Of a stretch of 64,000 nt of DNA, positions 1 to 9,473 are shown one piece after another. The DNA comes from Candidatus Bathyarchaeota archaeon (lineage in GTDB: Archaea > Thermoproteota > Bathyarchaeia > Bathyarchaeales > Bathycorpusculaceae), in NCBI GenBank assembly GCA_026014615.1, contig JAOZHZ010000025.1:21378-85377 (forward strand), written 5' to 3'. Each line of letters begins with the position of its first letter. Position 1 is the first letter of the stretch. A program made the translations under genes and the position numbers. The notes under the pieces are model-generated. The model searched no databases. It saw nothing but the letters and a program-made list of their open reading frames with translations, and was not told the DNA's origin.

Positions 1-161
1 GGGAAGTATTCTTGTACGATGAGTATGATTTCGTCTACGTTTAGTAGGAAGGGGTCTACGGTGTGGTCTTCGATGCCTTTCATCATTTCAATTACGCGTT
101 CCAGCCTGTCTTTGCCCAGCTTCTTAGCTTCCTTGTGAGTCTTGGGTTTTTGCGCCTGCAT
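1..161 (-). CDS. N-terminal part of unknown protein downstream of SMC-like gene (partial)
   Basis: An open frame runs from an ATG at 161-159 to the window edge, giving 53 residues starting MQAQKPKTHKEAKKLGKDRL. It is charged and predicted helical; no family is recognised. The ATG lies one base after the TAG stop (165-163) of the SMC-like gene, so the two are almost certainly co-transcribed and probably translationally coupled. It could be a partner of the SMC-like ATPase, but that is inference from position only. The C-terminus lies outside the window. Confidence 0.6.
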   Translation of the reverse strand, partial: MQAQKPKTHKEAKKLGKDRLERVIEMMKGIEDHTVDPFLLNVDEIILIVQEYF

Positions 162-162
162 T

Positions 163-2088
163 CTACTGTACCTCGCGTACTGCTGATTTGCCTTCCACGT
201 TTTGGACGGCGACGATGTTGGCGTTTTCCTGTGCAAAAGTGACTTGGCTGGGCGTTATGACGATGTATTGGGCGTTGGCGTCTTTGATGGTTGAGATGAG
301 GATTTTGGCTATCATTTCGCGGTTGCGGGGGTCCATGTGAATGTCATATTCGTCCACTGCTCGGAGAGGTGACCGCACATGCTGCTGCAGGGCTAACAGG
401 AAGCTCATGGTTGCGGTGGTTCGTTCGCCGCCGCTTTGCGTGTAAGCATCCAATGGCACGGGTCTTCCGCCTTTGAAGCCCACTAAAATTTCCAGTCCCG
501 CCGTTTCGATGTCCTGAGCGTTAGCCAAGCGCACTTCGCCTGCGGCTCGGGTTTGACCCATAATCCTCTGGTACTCACCGTTAACGCGCAGCAGCAGGGT
601 CTACATGACGTTGCGCCAGCTTTGCATACGCGTTGAAACCTCTTCGAGGGCTTTCTGGCGGTTTTCTGCGACCATCTGCGCCTTCTCCTTCAGCTCAAGG
701 TAGAGTTTGCTGTACGACTCGTATTGGCGTTCAATGTCTTCAGATACGCCAGCCAGCGCGGCTAAGTGCCCGTCGGTTAAGCGGATTTCGTCTTGAATGT
801 CTGCCGCGTTTTTAGGCACGGCTATTCTTGCACCTGACTGGGATGCCTTGGCTATTGACGTGTCCAAGCTGGCTTGCGCGTTTCTGATTGTGGTTTCCAG
901 CTTTTTAAGTTCTTTAACGGCGTTTTCTTTTCGGTATTCAAGTAGCGCCAGCTGGATTTTACGGTCTACCACTTGTAGGGTGATTTTATCAGCTTTCTCT
1001 TCTGTTGCCGCGATTTGAGATTGGGTGTCTCGGGCTTGCTCATGAACACTGGTAAGCTGTTTGTGCGCGTTTTCTACGAGTTCCCGTAGACTTTGGGGTC
1101 GCAGAAGCTTAATCTGGATTCCCGCCTTGTCGCTGACAGCCTGTTCCAGCATTTCGGCTTCTTTAAGCAGCTTCTCCACCAAAGAAACCGTTGACTCTTC
1201 CGCGGCTATTTGGTATTCAAGCTTTAGGCGTTCTTCAAAAAGCGCCTTGTTTTCGCCTTTCAGTTTGTCCTGCTGCTTGCCCTGTTTCTCCACCTGCTCG
1301 GCGTTGGTTGCTGTTTCTTTTTCGATGCGCTCTAAGGTCTGTTGCAGTTTCTGCTTGTCCGCTTCGAGCTCTTTGACTGCGTTTTCTTTGCGTTCCACTT
1401 CTGCCCACGACAGTTCCCTCTCCAGAAACCGCCGCTTGGTCTGCAGCTGCTTTTTTTCTTGGAACTTGTCGTATTGTTCTCGCCAGTAGTTCAGGGTTTG
1501 CTCGGCGGATTCAAGCAGTTTACCCACGGATTCTGACTGGCTCAAGATGCGGGTGAGCTTTTGTTGGGCTTGTACGACGTTTTCGCGAAACGGCTCCAAC
1601 CCAACAGCGGCTTCCACCATACGCAGCTTGTCTATGTTGCTTAAAACGCTGAATTGTTCCACCATGTTTTGGTGCATGATGATGAGCATGTTGTCGGGGT
1701 CTACGCCGAACCTGCCCAGCAACCGCTGCACTTCCTGTTTGTTTGCGGCTTTGTTTTCTAAATCAAACCAGTATTGTCCGTCGCGGCGGAGGTTGCGCGC
1801 GAGGAAAAGCTGGTCTTTGCTGTACTTGGGTACGGGGCGTTTACCGTGTTGTTTACTGTTGTCCAGTACGACGGTGACACGGGCTTGGTCTTTGCCCCAT
1901 CGGATGAGGTTGCTGAGTTTTTTACTACGTTCCGTGTATGTCTGTCCTAAAGCTACGGAAATCGCGAGCAGAAGGCTGGATTTTCCTGCGCCGTTAGGTC
2001 CCACGATTAGGTTTACGCCTTGTTTGAAGGATACCCTAGCGTACTCGTAGCTCATGAAATTTTCAAGGATAACTTCAGAGATTAACAT
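163..2088 (-). CDS. SMC/Rad50-like coiled-coil ATPase with in-frame TAG
   Basis: A half-size SMC-like ATPase of about 641 codons. The start is the ATG at 2088, directly before MLISEVILENFMSYE, the usual first strand of SMC heads; an upstream extension is unlikely. Walker A is GPNGAGKSS near residue 30, followed by long coiled coil without an obvious hinge. After position 561 come the ABC signature SGGERT and a Walker B/D-loop (AVDEYDIHMD). An in-frame TAG at 603-601 separates WRNVM from TLLLRVNGEYQRIMG; the frame is preserved on both sides, so it is a substitution, not an indel. The gene's own stop is also TAG (165-163), one base before the next ATG, so TAG does work as stop here. Options are a nonsense mutation or sequencing error (CAG, AAG, TCG or TGG to TAG), readthrough, or pyrrolysine. 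Family members act in DNA repair or chromosome maintenance. Confidence 0.8.
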
Positions 2089-2322
2089 CTTAGTTTTTTG
2101 CCTCTTTAGGCAGCGAAAAGTATAGGTGAATTCTCTATTATTAAAACAAATTGCACAAGAGCAGCGAAATCTCTGCATGTTTAGACGGAGTTTCTTTTGC
2201 TGACGATTCAGGATTTTTCGTCATTTTTCAACGTGTTTATAACTGCTTTATCCATGCTTCTGCTGCGGTTCCTTTGTATTTTTCTGTTTTCAGATTTTAT
2301 CTTGTTTTTGCCTCGTTTTTCT

Positions 2323-2452
2323 CCAATAGGGTAGACCCCCTATCGTTTCTGCATACTATTTCTAATAGCACCCAATAGGTCAGTTCTTCTGGCTTAAATA
2401 CCGCTTGAATAGTAGACCCTCCTTCTACTCTGCTGCATAGATTGGATATTAG
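2323..2452. repeat. Two tandem copies of a short hairpin-forming repeat (copies A and B)
   Basis: Two diverged copies, 2323-2368 and 2404-2452, share the pattern AATAG...GTAGACC...CCT...TCTGC...GCATA...ATTAG. Each can fold a short stem whose bases differ between copies but still pair: ATAGGG with CCCTAT in one, GTAGA with TCTAC in the other. On the minus strand the loop is purine-rich (GGAGGG type). A third copy lies at 13761-13808. No gene is visible between the SMC-like gene and 2569. Role unknown. Confidence 0.45.
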
Positions 2453-2518
2453 CATCCAAATAGACACTTTGTGGATTTGCTTTTTTTTCAGTTACTGGAT
2501 GTGCAAACTACTTTGTGA

Positions 2519-2546
2519 TGCAAAGTTATATAAGTTGCAAAGTTAT
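2519..2546 (+). promoter_or_regulatory. TATA element flanked by direct repeats
   Basis: TGCAAAGTTAT occurs at 2519-2529 and again at 2536-2546, with TTATATAAG overlapping the first copy. The spacing to the GTG at 2569 fits an archaeal promoter with a very short leader. The direct repeats overlap the TATA box, which suits repression by the regulator encoded as the second gene of the operon (inference). Confidence 0.45.
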
Positions 2547-2568
2547 TAGTATAGTTGAGGCTTAGATT

Positions 2569-3192
2569 GTGACTAAAACACCTGACATGAAAGAAATTGA
2601 ACGTAAAACATACATGTCCTACCATCAAGACGGCTTACTTGACATATTCATCGGCGTGTACGTCCTAGGCTTTGGCTTAGGAATAGTAATGGATGCAGTT
2701 TGGGAACTCAGCTTCGGCACAATAATGCCCGCTATCCTCATAGCAATAATCCTGCCCCTCTGGATTGCCCTCAAACGCAAAATCACTATGCCCCGTATAG
2801 GCTTTGTCAAATTTGGTCCTTCAGGCTCAAACAAACTCATGGCAGTTCTGCTGGGGTTGATGGTGGCTGGTTTAGGCGTTCTCTTCGTTTTCACGCTCTC
2901 TATTGGTCAGCGTCCACAATGGCTGAACTTCATCTACCAGAATGGGCTGCTAGTTATTGGCGTAGGAGCCTTGGCTGTTTGTGCTTTGTTTGGGTACACA
3001 ATGGGGCTCAAACGGCTTTACGGATACGGCTTATTGACTTTGTGTCTTTTTATGGTGGGGCACTTTCTGGGAATTTTCTTTGCATACCTACTCTTGGCGT
3101 TAGGAACGGCGGTAATCGTCACTGGCTTTTACCTGTTGATGAAATTTATGCAAAAGTATCCCTTGCAAGGTGACAGAGCACTTGCCGACTGA
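2569..3192 (+). CDS. Multi-pass membrane protein of unknown function
   Basis: 207 residues, GTG start just downstream of a TATA element; the ATG seven codons later is an alternative. A short hydrophilic N-terminus (MTKTPDMKEIERKTYMSYHQ) is followed by about six hydrophobic segments: two near residues 25-70, two around 95-145 and two around 148-200. No catalytic motif or named family is recognised. Its end overlaps the following winged-helix regulator by 23 bases, so the pair forms an operon. Membrane protein plus small HTH regulator pairs are common in archaea; the regulator may respond to, or control, this protein. Function unassigned. Confidence 0.75.
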   Translation: MTKTPDMKEIERKTYMSYHQDGLLDIFIGVYVLGFGLGIVMDAVWELSFGTIMPAILIAIILPLWIALKRKITMPRIGFVKFGPSGSNKLMAVLLGLMVAGLGVLFVFTLSIGQRPQWLNFIYQNGLLVIGVGALAVCALFGYTMGLKRLYGYGLLTLCLFMVGHFLGIFFAYLLLALGTAVIVTGFYLLMKFMQKYPLQGDRALAD

Positions 3193-3493
3193 CGACGCTA
3201 ACATCCAAGGCATAGACCGACTTATACACGAACCCGCCCGACTAAACATAATGGCGCACCTCTATGTGGTTCAAAGCGCCGATTTCCTCTTCATTCAGCA
3301 CCAAACCCAGATGACACCCGGAAACCTGTCTGCACATCTGAGCAAACTGGAAGAAGCAGGGTACGTTGAAGTAATCAAAGAGTTCATCGACAGAAAACCC
3401 CACACAGCGCTTGCTCTCACAAAAAAAGGGCGCGTAGCATTCAAAGAATATTTAAAAAGCATCAAAAAATTTGTTGCGAGATTACCCGAATAA
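3170..3493 (+). CDS. Winged-helix transcriptional regulator
   Basis: 107 residues, GTG start overlapping the upstream membrane-protein gene. The N-terminal part holds helix-turn-helix and wing features typical of small archaeal MarR/ArsR-like regulators: PARLNIMAHL, then MTPGNLSAHLSKLEEAGYVE as recognition helix and turn, then a wing with RKPHTALALTKKG. It ends in a basic helix. A T-run at 3497-3505 may terminate transcription. A truncated, frameshifted copy of the C-terminal half lies at 13933-14080, so this gene or its relative has been duplicated. Likely autoregulatory, acting on the promoter with direct repeats at 2519-2546 (inference). Confidence 0.8.
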   Translation: MTEHLPTDDANIQGIDRLIHEPARLNIMAHLYVVQSADFLFIQHQTQMTPGNLSAHLSKLEEAGYVEVIKEFIDRKPHTALALTKKGRVAFKEYLKSIKKFVARLPE

Positions 3494-3759
3494 TCTCCTT
3501 TTTTAGTTTAAATTGTCTATCCGTTTTTGAGAGGGTACATTCATTAAGACATTCTGTATAGTTAGTCTGTTCAAAACTGTTGAATTTTTGAAAAGTTCAT
3601 TTATCAATACTTGTTGTTTTGAGTTTGTAAAGCTTGTGAGACTTATCCAATTTGACTTATGAACTAATAAAATGTTGCTTTTTAGGTCAAAAATGTGTGG
3701 TGGCACCTTACCTACAATAGCACTTAAAACAACTCCGCAAAAACTTCGATATACCCGAA

Positions 3760-4340
3760 AGTATAGGAGATGAAGAACTGTCTTTACAATTTAAAACAAG
3801 GACACGTCATAAAACAAAAGCTGCAATAATTAGTCTGATTCTGTTACGGGCACTAAGTACTTTTCTAACTTTCCTACCATTCGCAAACGCTTCAACCGTT
3901 ACCACCTATGCTTACCTTTACGTCGGTCCCAGTCCCATAGGCGTAAATCAACCCGTATCCGTTGTTATGTGGCTAGACAAGGTGCCGCCAGTGGATGAAC
4001 AAAGCAAGCTATGACTTACGATAATTACATGTTAGAAATCACCAAACCCGACGGCAAAACCGAAGAGATGGGGGCCCTTCAAATCTGATTACATTGCTTC
4101 TCATTACATCTCTTATACCCCAGATACGATAGGCAAATACTGCTTCCAGTTCAAATATCTTGGACAAACAATAGAAGGCAGATTCCGTTCTGGCGACCCA
4201 TTTTAATAACAACACTTACTTGCCAAGCAGTAGCCCGTGATGGAACTTACAGTTCAAGCAGACCCGATTCCAATAGACATTCCCAGTACCCCTTTCATTC
4301 AAGAACTGGCAAAAAATCGTCTATGCTTTGTAGCTAATTA
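3760..4340 (+). pseudogene. Decayed N-terminus of an archaeal surface propeller protein
   Basis: Translation in shifting frames gives a hydrophobic signal segment (AAIISLILLRALSTFLTF), then YVGPSPIGVNQPVSVVMWLDK, LEITKPDGKTEEMG, SYTPDTIGKYCFQF and LTVQADPIPIDIPS. In order, these match the first ~190 residues of the intact protein at 4523 (TPNPLGVNQETLFVYWLD, LDITKPDGSKDTLG, YVPDQVGTYTVVL, LTVQEEPIPSF). Several stops and at least two frameshifts interrupt it, and there is no C-terminal part. A GGAG-like sequence precedes an ATG at 3771. This is a clear relic of a tandem duplication. Bases 3494-3759 hold nothing recognisable. Confidence 0.8.
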
Positions 4341-4522
4341 GGCTCATTGATTCTGAATTTGCCCTACAGATGTCAAATTTTTTGTCAATTTGCTTGTCAT
4401 CGGGAATTCAGCGTTTAATGGTTTTTTGATTTTTCTTAGGTTTTGGTAGTCGGAGTTCAAACTGCGAGTTGTTAAATATGTTTTCTATGTGTGTATTAGG
4501 AGCTAACAGGGAGAGAAGTTAA

Positions 4523-7384
4523 GTGATTAAATCAATAAATTATAAACAAGTTAAGTCTAAAACGCAAACGCTGTTAACTACAATAACTCTGCTACTCGTT
4601 GTAACTGTCGGATTTTCACTGGTTGCTTTACCCCCCGCTGCTGCACATGACCCTCCATGGGAAGTTCCCACATGGGCTTTTATCTACGCCACACCGAACC
4701 CCCTTGGTGTCAATCAAGAAACATTATTTGTCTACTGGCTTGATTCGATCCCGCCGACCGCGTTAGGTGCTTACGGCGATCGATGGCAAGGTTTCACGTT
4801 GGACATTACAAAGCCTGATGGCTCCAAGGACACACTCGGACCATTCACTTCGGACGCCCTTGGCGGCGGGTACGCCAAATATGTGCCTGACCAAGTAGGC
4901 ACTTACACTGTTGTGCTCAACTTCCCCGGAAACGTGGTGACTGGCCTTCCAACCGCTAATGGCGTGCCCATGAACAATGCCGCTGTCAACGACACCTATT
5001 CAGCCTGTAAAAGCGACGAATACATTCTTACCGTTCAGGAGGAACCAATACCCTCGTTTGACGAGGCCCCTCTGCCAACCAGCTACTGGACTCGCCCAGT
5101 GAACGGGATGAACCGGAACTGGCAGCAGATTGCAGGAAACTGGTTGAACGCGGGCGATACTGAAGCCGGAGCACCTGGAACAGGTCCTACTAGAAAGTAT
5201 AATCCCTACTCAGAAGGACCTGAGAGCGCTCACATACTGTGGGCACGCGAGTTTTGGGCTGGAGGCGTCATGGGTGGACAAACAGACGACAAGGGCTACT
5301 ATACAGGGCAGTCATACGAGCTCTTTTGGGATCCCGCAATAATCCTAAATGGAAAACTGTACTATAGCGTCCAAGCCCCTCCAAGATACGGCTATTACTG
5401 CGTTGACCTTTACACAGGCGAAACAGAATACTTCTTCAACACTACTGGTCCCGTGATGTCTACAGGTCATCCTGGAGCCAACCCCTCAGGAGTTATCACC
5501 GGTCAGCTACTTTCATTCGGACAAGTATACAACTATGAATCGCCTAACCAGCACGGAGGCTTCCCATACTTATGGAGCACTAATGGTGGAGCCACTAAAA
5601 CGGTGATGGGTCCATTTGGGCCGTCGCAGCAATACACTGAATGGAACATGTACGATGCATTTACCGGAAGCTACATTTGTAGCATAGCTAACGTGACTCA
5701 AACCGAATATAGGAACGGCGCTTCTGTAACAACTGGTGCTACAGGAACATCTGTCTACGGCAAAGACGGCAGCATACTACGCTATAACATCGTTAACTTT
5801 GGAAACGCCAGCCATCCCGCAAAGTATTTGCAGGTCTGGAATACAAGCCGCGCTATTTGGTGGAACCCTATCTTTGACAGTCCAACTTATGATCCTGCTG
5901 CTCCGTTTTCCAGTTTCTACTACTGGGAGTGGAGACCATACCTCAACAACACATTTGACGGAAGCAAGGGCTTTTCATTGAACGCATCAATACCTAATGT
6001 CGGCGGTAGCATTCTTGCGGTTCGTGAAGACCAATACGTTATCGGTGGAACTGGCGGAAGCAACAATGATCTAGGGATTACAGAGGGCAATCTGTGGGCT
6101 ATAAGCTTAGAACCTGGGCAAGAAGGCGTACTACTATGGAACAAAACGTTTACTCCGCCTCAAACAGTGGTGCCTTCCTCAAAAGGAAGTACACATGCCG
6201 TAAGCTTGGCTAGTGTAGACCCAGAAGATGGCGTGTTCACCTTTGAGGAAACAATGACTGGACAAAGATGGTGCTACAGTCTCGACACAATGCAACCCTT
6301 GTGGGGTCCATCTGAACCCGAACCTGACGGCGCTTTCTACGGCATGGATGAAATCATCTACCAAGGCATGCTTCTCGGAGGCGGCGTAGCTGCTGGGCTT
6401 GGAAACGTAGCCGGCTACACTGGGCACATAATCGCTTACGACCTGATGACCGGCGAAGTCTTATGGGACTATGCAAGTGGAAACTTGGGTTTTGAAGCTC
6501 CATACGAGAACGTTCCGATAGGTATAGGTTGCATTGCTGACGGCAAACTCTACATCTACTCGAATGAGCACTCGCCAAATCAACCCTTATGGCGCTCTTC
6601 CTACATGCGATGTGTCAACGCATCAAACGGAGATGAACTCTGGAAAATAACTCACTGGGGAAGCAACCCCACCATCGCAGACGGTCACCTCGTTGACCTT
6701 AACCTCTTTGACAACAGAATATACTGCTACGGCAAAGGTCCAAGCGCCACAACAGCATACATACAAAGCGACGTTATAACTCAAGGCAGCACCGTACTCA
6801 TCAAAGGCACAGTAACAGACCAGAGCGCAGGCACCAAACAACTCGCTGACAACTTTGGCTTCGTTAACGGTGTTCCAGCAGTTGCAGATGAGGACCAGCA
6901 AGAGTGGATGGAGTACCTTTACATGCAGCAAGGGAAACCAACAGACGCAACTGGTGTTTCTGTGCATTTGACGGCTGTTGACCCGAACGGTAACTTCCAG
7001 GACATAGGCTACGCCACGAGCGATATTCAAGGAGACTTTGCACTGCAATGGACGCCGCCAGTTCCAGGTATGTATAAAGTTACAGCCACATTCGAAGGCT
7101 CAGCTGCCTACTATGGAAGTGAAGCAGGAACCTCCTTCTACGTCACAGAAACAGTAGCTAACCCCGCAGTAACTCAAAGTCAGCCTGAACAGCCTAACGC
7201 TGCACCCGCTCAAACCACAAATCCAACTCTCGAGCCGTCAACGCCCGCATCACCTTCACCAAGTGAAGCTCCACAACCAGCAACCACCGCAAGCACGCCC
7301 ACATTGACCTACGTTGCAATCGGCGCCGCAGTCATTGTCATCGTTGCAGTCGCAGCAGCGCTTGTGCTGAGAAGACGCAAGTAG
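4523..7384 (+). CDS. Membrane-anchored PQQ-like propeller surface protein
   Basis: 953 residues, GTG start after GGGAGAGAAG. An N-terminal signal peptide ends near PPAAA|HDPPWE (residue ~40). An Ig-like N-terminal domain with a WLDSIPPTALG motif (residues ~45-175) is followed by a large region of propeller-type repeats (for example YDLMTGEVLWDY and NASNGDELWKI, residues ~190-740). A second Ig-like domain follows (GVSVHLTAVDPNGNFQDIG, ~800-880), then a Pro/Ser/Thr-rich stalk, one membrane helix and a terminal RRRK. This is the layout of a cell-surface protein anchored at its C-terminus and exposed outside. No enzyme site is evident; binding or S-layer-associated roles are possible. A paralogue lies at 41501 and a decayed copy directly upstream. 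Confidence 0.85.
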   Translation: MIKSINYKQVKSKTQTLLTTITLLLVVTVGFSLVALPPAAAHDPPWEVPTWAFIYATPNPLGVNQETLFVYWLDSIPPTALGAYGDRWQGFTLDITKPDGSKDTLGPFTSDALGGGYAKYVPDQVGTYTVVLNFPGNVVTGLPTANGVPMNNAAVNDTYSACKSDEYILTVQEEPIPSFDEAPLPTSYWTRPVNGMNRNWQQIAGNWLNAGDTEAGAPGTGPTRKYNPYSEGPESAHILWAREFWAGGVMGGQTDDKGYYTGQSYELFWDPAIILNGKLYYSVQAPPRYGYYCVDLYTGETEYFFNTTGPVMSTGHPGANPSGVITGQLLSFGQVYNYESPNQHGGFPYLWSTNGGATKTVMGPFGPSQQYTEWNMYDAFTGSYICSIANVTQTEYRNGASVTTGATGTSVYGKDGSILRYNIVNFGNASHPAKYLQVWNTSRAIWWNPIFDSPTYDPAAPFSSFYYWEWRPYLNNTFDGSKGFSLNASIPNVGGSILAVREDQYVIGGTGGSNNDLGITEGNLWAISLEPGQEGVLLWNKTFTPPQTVVPSSKGSTHAVSLASVDPEDGVFTFEETMTGQRWCYSLDTMQPLWGPSEPEPDGAFYGMDEIIYQGMLLGGGVAAGLGNVAGYTGHIIAYDLMTGEVLWDYASGNLGFEAPYENVPIGIGCIADGKLYIYSNEHSPNQPLWRSSYMRCVNASNGDELWKITHWGSNPTIADGHLVDLNLFDNRIYCYGKGPSATTAYIQSDVITQGSTVLIKGTVTDQSAGTKQLADNFGFVNGVPAVADEDQQEWMEYLYMQQGKPTDATGVSVHLTAVDPNGNFQDIGYATSDIQGDFALQWTPPVPGMYKVTATFEGSAAYYGSEAGTSFYVTETVANPAVTQSQPEQPNAAPAQTTNPTLEPSTPASPSPSEAPQPATTASTPTLTYVAIGAAVIVIVAVAAALVLRRRK

Positions 7385-7436
7385 TTTCCCCCCTTTTTCC
7401 TTTTTTATTTAGTTAAAAACCAATGAAACAAAGACA

Positions 7437-7543
7437 GGGGCTGAGTGGGCTTTGGGCACAGTGATTTCCAACTTGTTGTTGGGTTTCATTTTCGTTCTCT
7501 CCTAAGATTTGTGTTCCAGAGCCCCAGCAAACCCTTTTCGGCG
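7437..7543. repeat. Conserved element downstream of propeller gene (copy 1)
   Basis: This ~107-base stretch is clearly similar to 44168-44281, which lies at the same place behind the second propeller gene. GGGGCT at 7437-7442 can pair with AGCCCC at 7520-7525, closing a long hairpin. On the minus strand both copies read TTTGCTGGGGCTC, then CTTAGGAGAGAA, then an ATG, like a ribosome-binding leader. The peptides that follow are not conserved between copies (26 residues here). A convergent UTR, an ncRNA, or the leader of a lost gene are all possible. Confidence 0.5.
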
Positions 7544-7703
7544 TGTAACAATGGTTCGGAATAAACTGACTTGACTATTTCTGTCTAACTTGCCCGTGTC
7601 GCTTGCACTTTTTTATTGCAGTGTTTTTTCGTATGTCCTTGAAAGATAATCTTTTATAATGCGGACGAGTAGGCGCTTTCTGGTGTTAGAACTTTAACTG
7701 GCT

Positions 7704-8051
7704 TTAATTGTTGTGCTCTTTTGTTATGAACTCTTTTAGTGCTTCTCTTACAGGCATTTCAAAAAGCTCACGTAAGCGGTTCAGTAGTTCTTTTCCGCTT
7801 GGGGTTGTCGAGTAGTATTTGGTGCGGCGTCTGCCTTTTTGTGTCCACTCGCCAGCAATGAAGTCGTCTTTTTCCAACTCATACAAGAGGGGGTAGATTA
7901 GTCCTGAAGTTAGATGTTGTCCCGTTGACCTTTCTAACTCTTTGACAATTCCGTAGCCCGACATGGGCTTTTGGTTAACAAGCCATAGAATGATGCCTCT
8001 GCTCAAACTTGTTATGGTGGTTTTAATCAGTTCTCTTTCTGTTTCAGCCAT
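7704..8051 (-). CDS. PadR-family transcriptional regulator
   Basis: 115 residues. It has the PadR signature: an N-terminal helix with GIILWLVNQKPMSGYGIVKEL, then a recognition helix with HLTSGLIYPLLYELEKDDFI, a wing ending RRRTKYYSTTPSGKELL, and a C-terminal dimer helix. It is transcribed divergently from a second PadR gene at 8173, with 121 bases between them, so one promoter region may serve both. PadR proteins usually repress neighbouring genes in response to small molecules or membrane stress; the effector here is unknown. Confidence 0.88.
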   Translation of the reverse strand: MAETERELIKTTITSLSRGIILWLVNQKPMSGYGIVKELERSTGQHLTSGLIYPLLYELEKDDFIAGEWTQKGRRRTKYYSTTPSGKELLNRLRELFEMPVREALKEFITKEHNN

Positions 8052-8132
8052 CGAGCAGATACCTCAAATTGTAGTTACTATCTACTAAGGTGTCTGTTAT
8101 TATTAATCTCTTTCAGAGTACGTGAAAAGGTT

Positions 8133-8150
8133 GATATATCGAAATTTAAA
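8133..8150 (+). promoter_or_regulatory. Promoter box upstream of PadR gene, shared with radical SAM operon
   Basis: The sequence ATATATCGAAATTTAAA (8134-8150) contains a BRE/TATA-like CGAAATTTAAA ending 22 bases before the ATG at 8173. Seventeen positions match, with one difference, a box at 10050-10066 upstream of the radical SAM operon. It is a candidate shared promoter or PadR operator; most of the match could simply be BRE/TATA. Confidence 0.4.
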
Positions 8151-8172
8151 ATAGTCTAGTGGCGCAGAACTC

Positions 8173-8502
8173 ATGGTTGATACTGTCAGCGCGTTTCAAC
8201 GGGGTCTTGAGCGACCACTTATACTGTGGCTTATATCCAAAGGTCCCATGCACGGTTACGAAATCATAAAAGAAGTGAAGAGGCTAACTGGGCGACGGTT
8301 GAAGCCAGCAACCTTGTATCCGTTTCTTAATCGGTTAGAAACTGAAGGCTTCTTAGTGAGCGAATTGATAGAAAAAAATCGAAGAGAGCTGAGGTGTTAC
8401 CGCTTAACTGAGAAAGGAAAAACTTTTCTCGCGAAAATGTTTGACTTGTTTAAGATGCCTATTAGGCGGGTAATTGCTGACCTGTTAGGTGAACAGGAAT
8501 AG
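8173..8502 (+). CDS. PadR-family transcriptional regulator
   Basis: 109 residues with a clear PadR winged helix: PLILWLISKGPMHGYEIIKE, then LKPATLYPFLNRLETEGFL, and a wing ending RRELRCYRLTEKGK. It is related to the PadR protein encoded divergently at 7704-8051. Its stop is 8 bases from the stop of the convergent UbiA-family gene. The promoter box resembles that of the radical SAM pair at 10085, which makes that operon a possible target (inference). Confidence 0.88.
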   Translation: MVDTVSAFQRGLERPLILWLISKGPMHGYEIIKEVKRLTGRRLKPATLYPFLNRLETEGFLVSELIEKNRRELRCYRLTEKGKTFLAKMFDLFKMPIRRVIADLLGEQE

Positions 8503-8510
8503 GGCTGAAT

Positions 8511-9401
8511 TTACACGCCAAGAATTTTTGCAGCGAGGAGACAACTAACAATTAAAACCATTACGATAATGCCTTGTTTTCTTGTTGTTTTTTGCAGGAT
8601 AAGTGCATTTTGAGTTGTGGGTTTACTTGTCAAGGTAATGTATTTCAATGCAATCGGTATGCAAAATGGAATCGGCAAGAAGAGCACAGGAAACAAGTTG
8701 GTGGGCAAGAAGCCGCGCGTCGCGTATATGAAGGGTAATATTCCCGCTATTATTGAAAAGATGCCCATTAGGATAATGGCTTTTTTTCTTCCGGATTTGA
8801 CCACGAATGTTTGGACCGCTTGCTTCTCGTCGGCTTCATGGTCTCCAAGTGCTTGCAGAATGTGGCCACTTGAATGAGCCAAAGTCAAGGACAACCCAAT
8901 AATCAGTACGAACAAAACATTAACGTTTTGTTGGGAGGATAAACTTAAACCTATTAGAAATGGAAGTAGGCCTGCGCCGATGCCTGAGACGGCGAAATCC
9001 ATGGTTGGAATAACCTTAAGCCGGAAAGGCGGAGCCGAATATGCAGTCCAAAGAACGAGGTAGACAAAGAACAAAGCAAAAGTGGCCACGTTAATTGAGA
9101 ACGCTAGTAGTAAACTTGTCGCCATTAGGGAAAGCGAAAGAATTAATGCTCTTTGTGGCGTTATTCTGCCCGAGGCAACAGGAAGGACGGCTTTTTCTAT
9201 GTTCTCTTTGTCGTCCTCTCTGTCATAGTATTGGTTAAGGATAAATATCCCTGCAGTGGCGAATGAGAACGCAAAAAGAAGAATTGTGATAAGTACAGGT
9301 GAAGGTAATGTTAGGAAAACGCATCCTATGCATAGAGAAAAAATCCATCCAACCCAATTGTCAACTCTGGCAATTGCAAGGTATTCTTTAAGGGACGTCA
9401 T
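8511..9401 (-). CDS. UbiA-family prenyltransferase
   Basis: An integral membrane prenyltransferase with about eight to nine hydrophobic segments. The first Asp-rich motif is NQYYDREDD (NxxxDxxxD) and the second is DHEAD near residue ~195. Known family members transfer prenyl groups, in archaea for ether lipids (DGGGP synthase), quinones or haem. The start is placed at the ATG at 9401 (MTSLKEYLAIARVDNWVGW), because the first helix begins ~12 residues later as is usual. A longer frame opens at 9455 and would give 314 residues. The substrate cannot be decided; a lipid or quinone role would suit the nearby radical SAM proteins, but this is inference. Confidence 0.8.
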   Translation of the reverse strand: MTSLKEYLAIARVDNWVGWIFSLCIGCVFLTLPSPVLITILLFAFSFATAGIFILNQYYDREDDKENIEKAVLPVASGRITPQRALILSLSLMATSLLLAFSINVATFALFFVYLVLWTAYSAPPFRLKVIPTMDFAVSGIGAGLLPFLIGLSLSSQQNVNVLFVLIIGLSLTLAHSSGHILQALGDHEADEKQAVQTFVVKSGRKKAIILMGIFSIIAGILPFIYATRGFLPTNLFPVLFLPIPFCIPIALKYITLTSKPTTQNALILQKTTRKQGIIVMVLIVSCLLAAKILGV

Positions 9402-9473
9402 AAATTGGCTTTCCCTTTTTCCTGTAGAAAATCGAAAATCGTTAAACAGCCTCATTTGAAAGCATCTAACTGT

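Noticed and set aside
601..603. General reassignment of TAG to pyrrolysine in this genome
   Set aside because: Many genes here end in TAG at natural positions, including the SMC-like gene, whose stop lies one base from the next start codon.
633..2050. Several plus-strand frames opposite the SMC-like gene
   Set aside because: Shadows of the coding strand; Ser/Cys-rich, no motifs.
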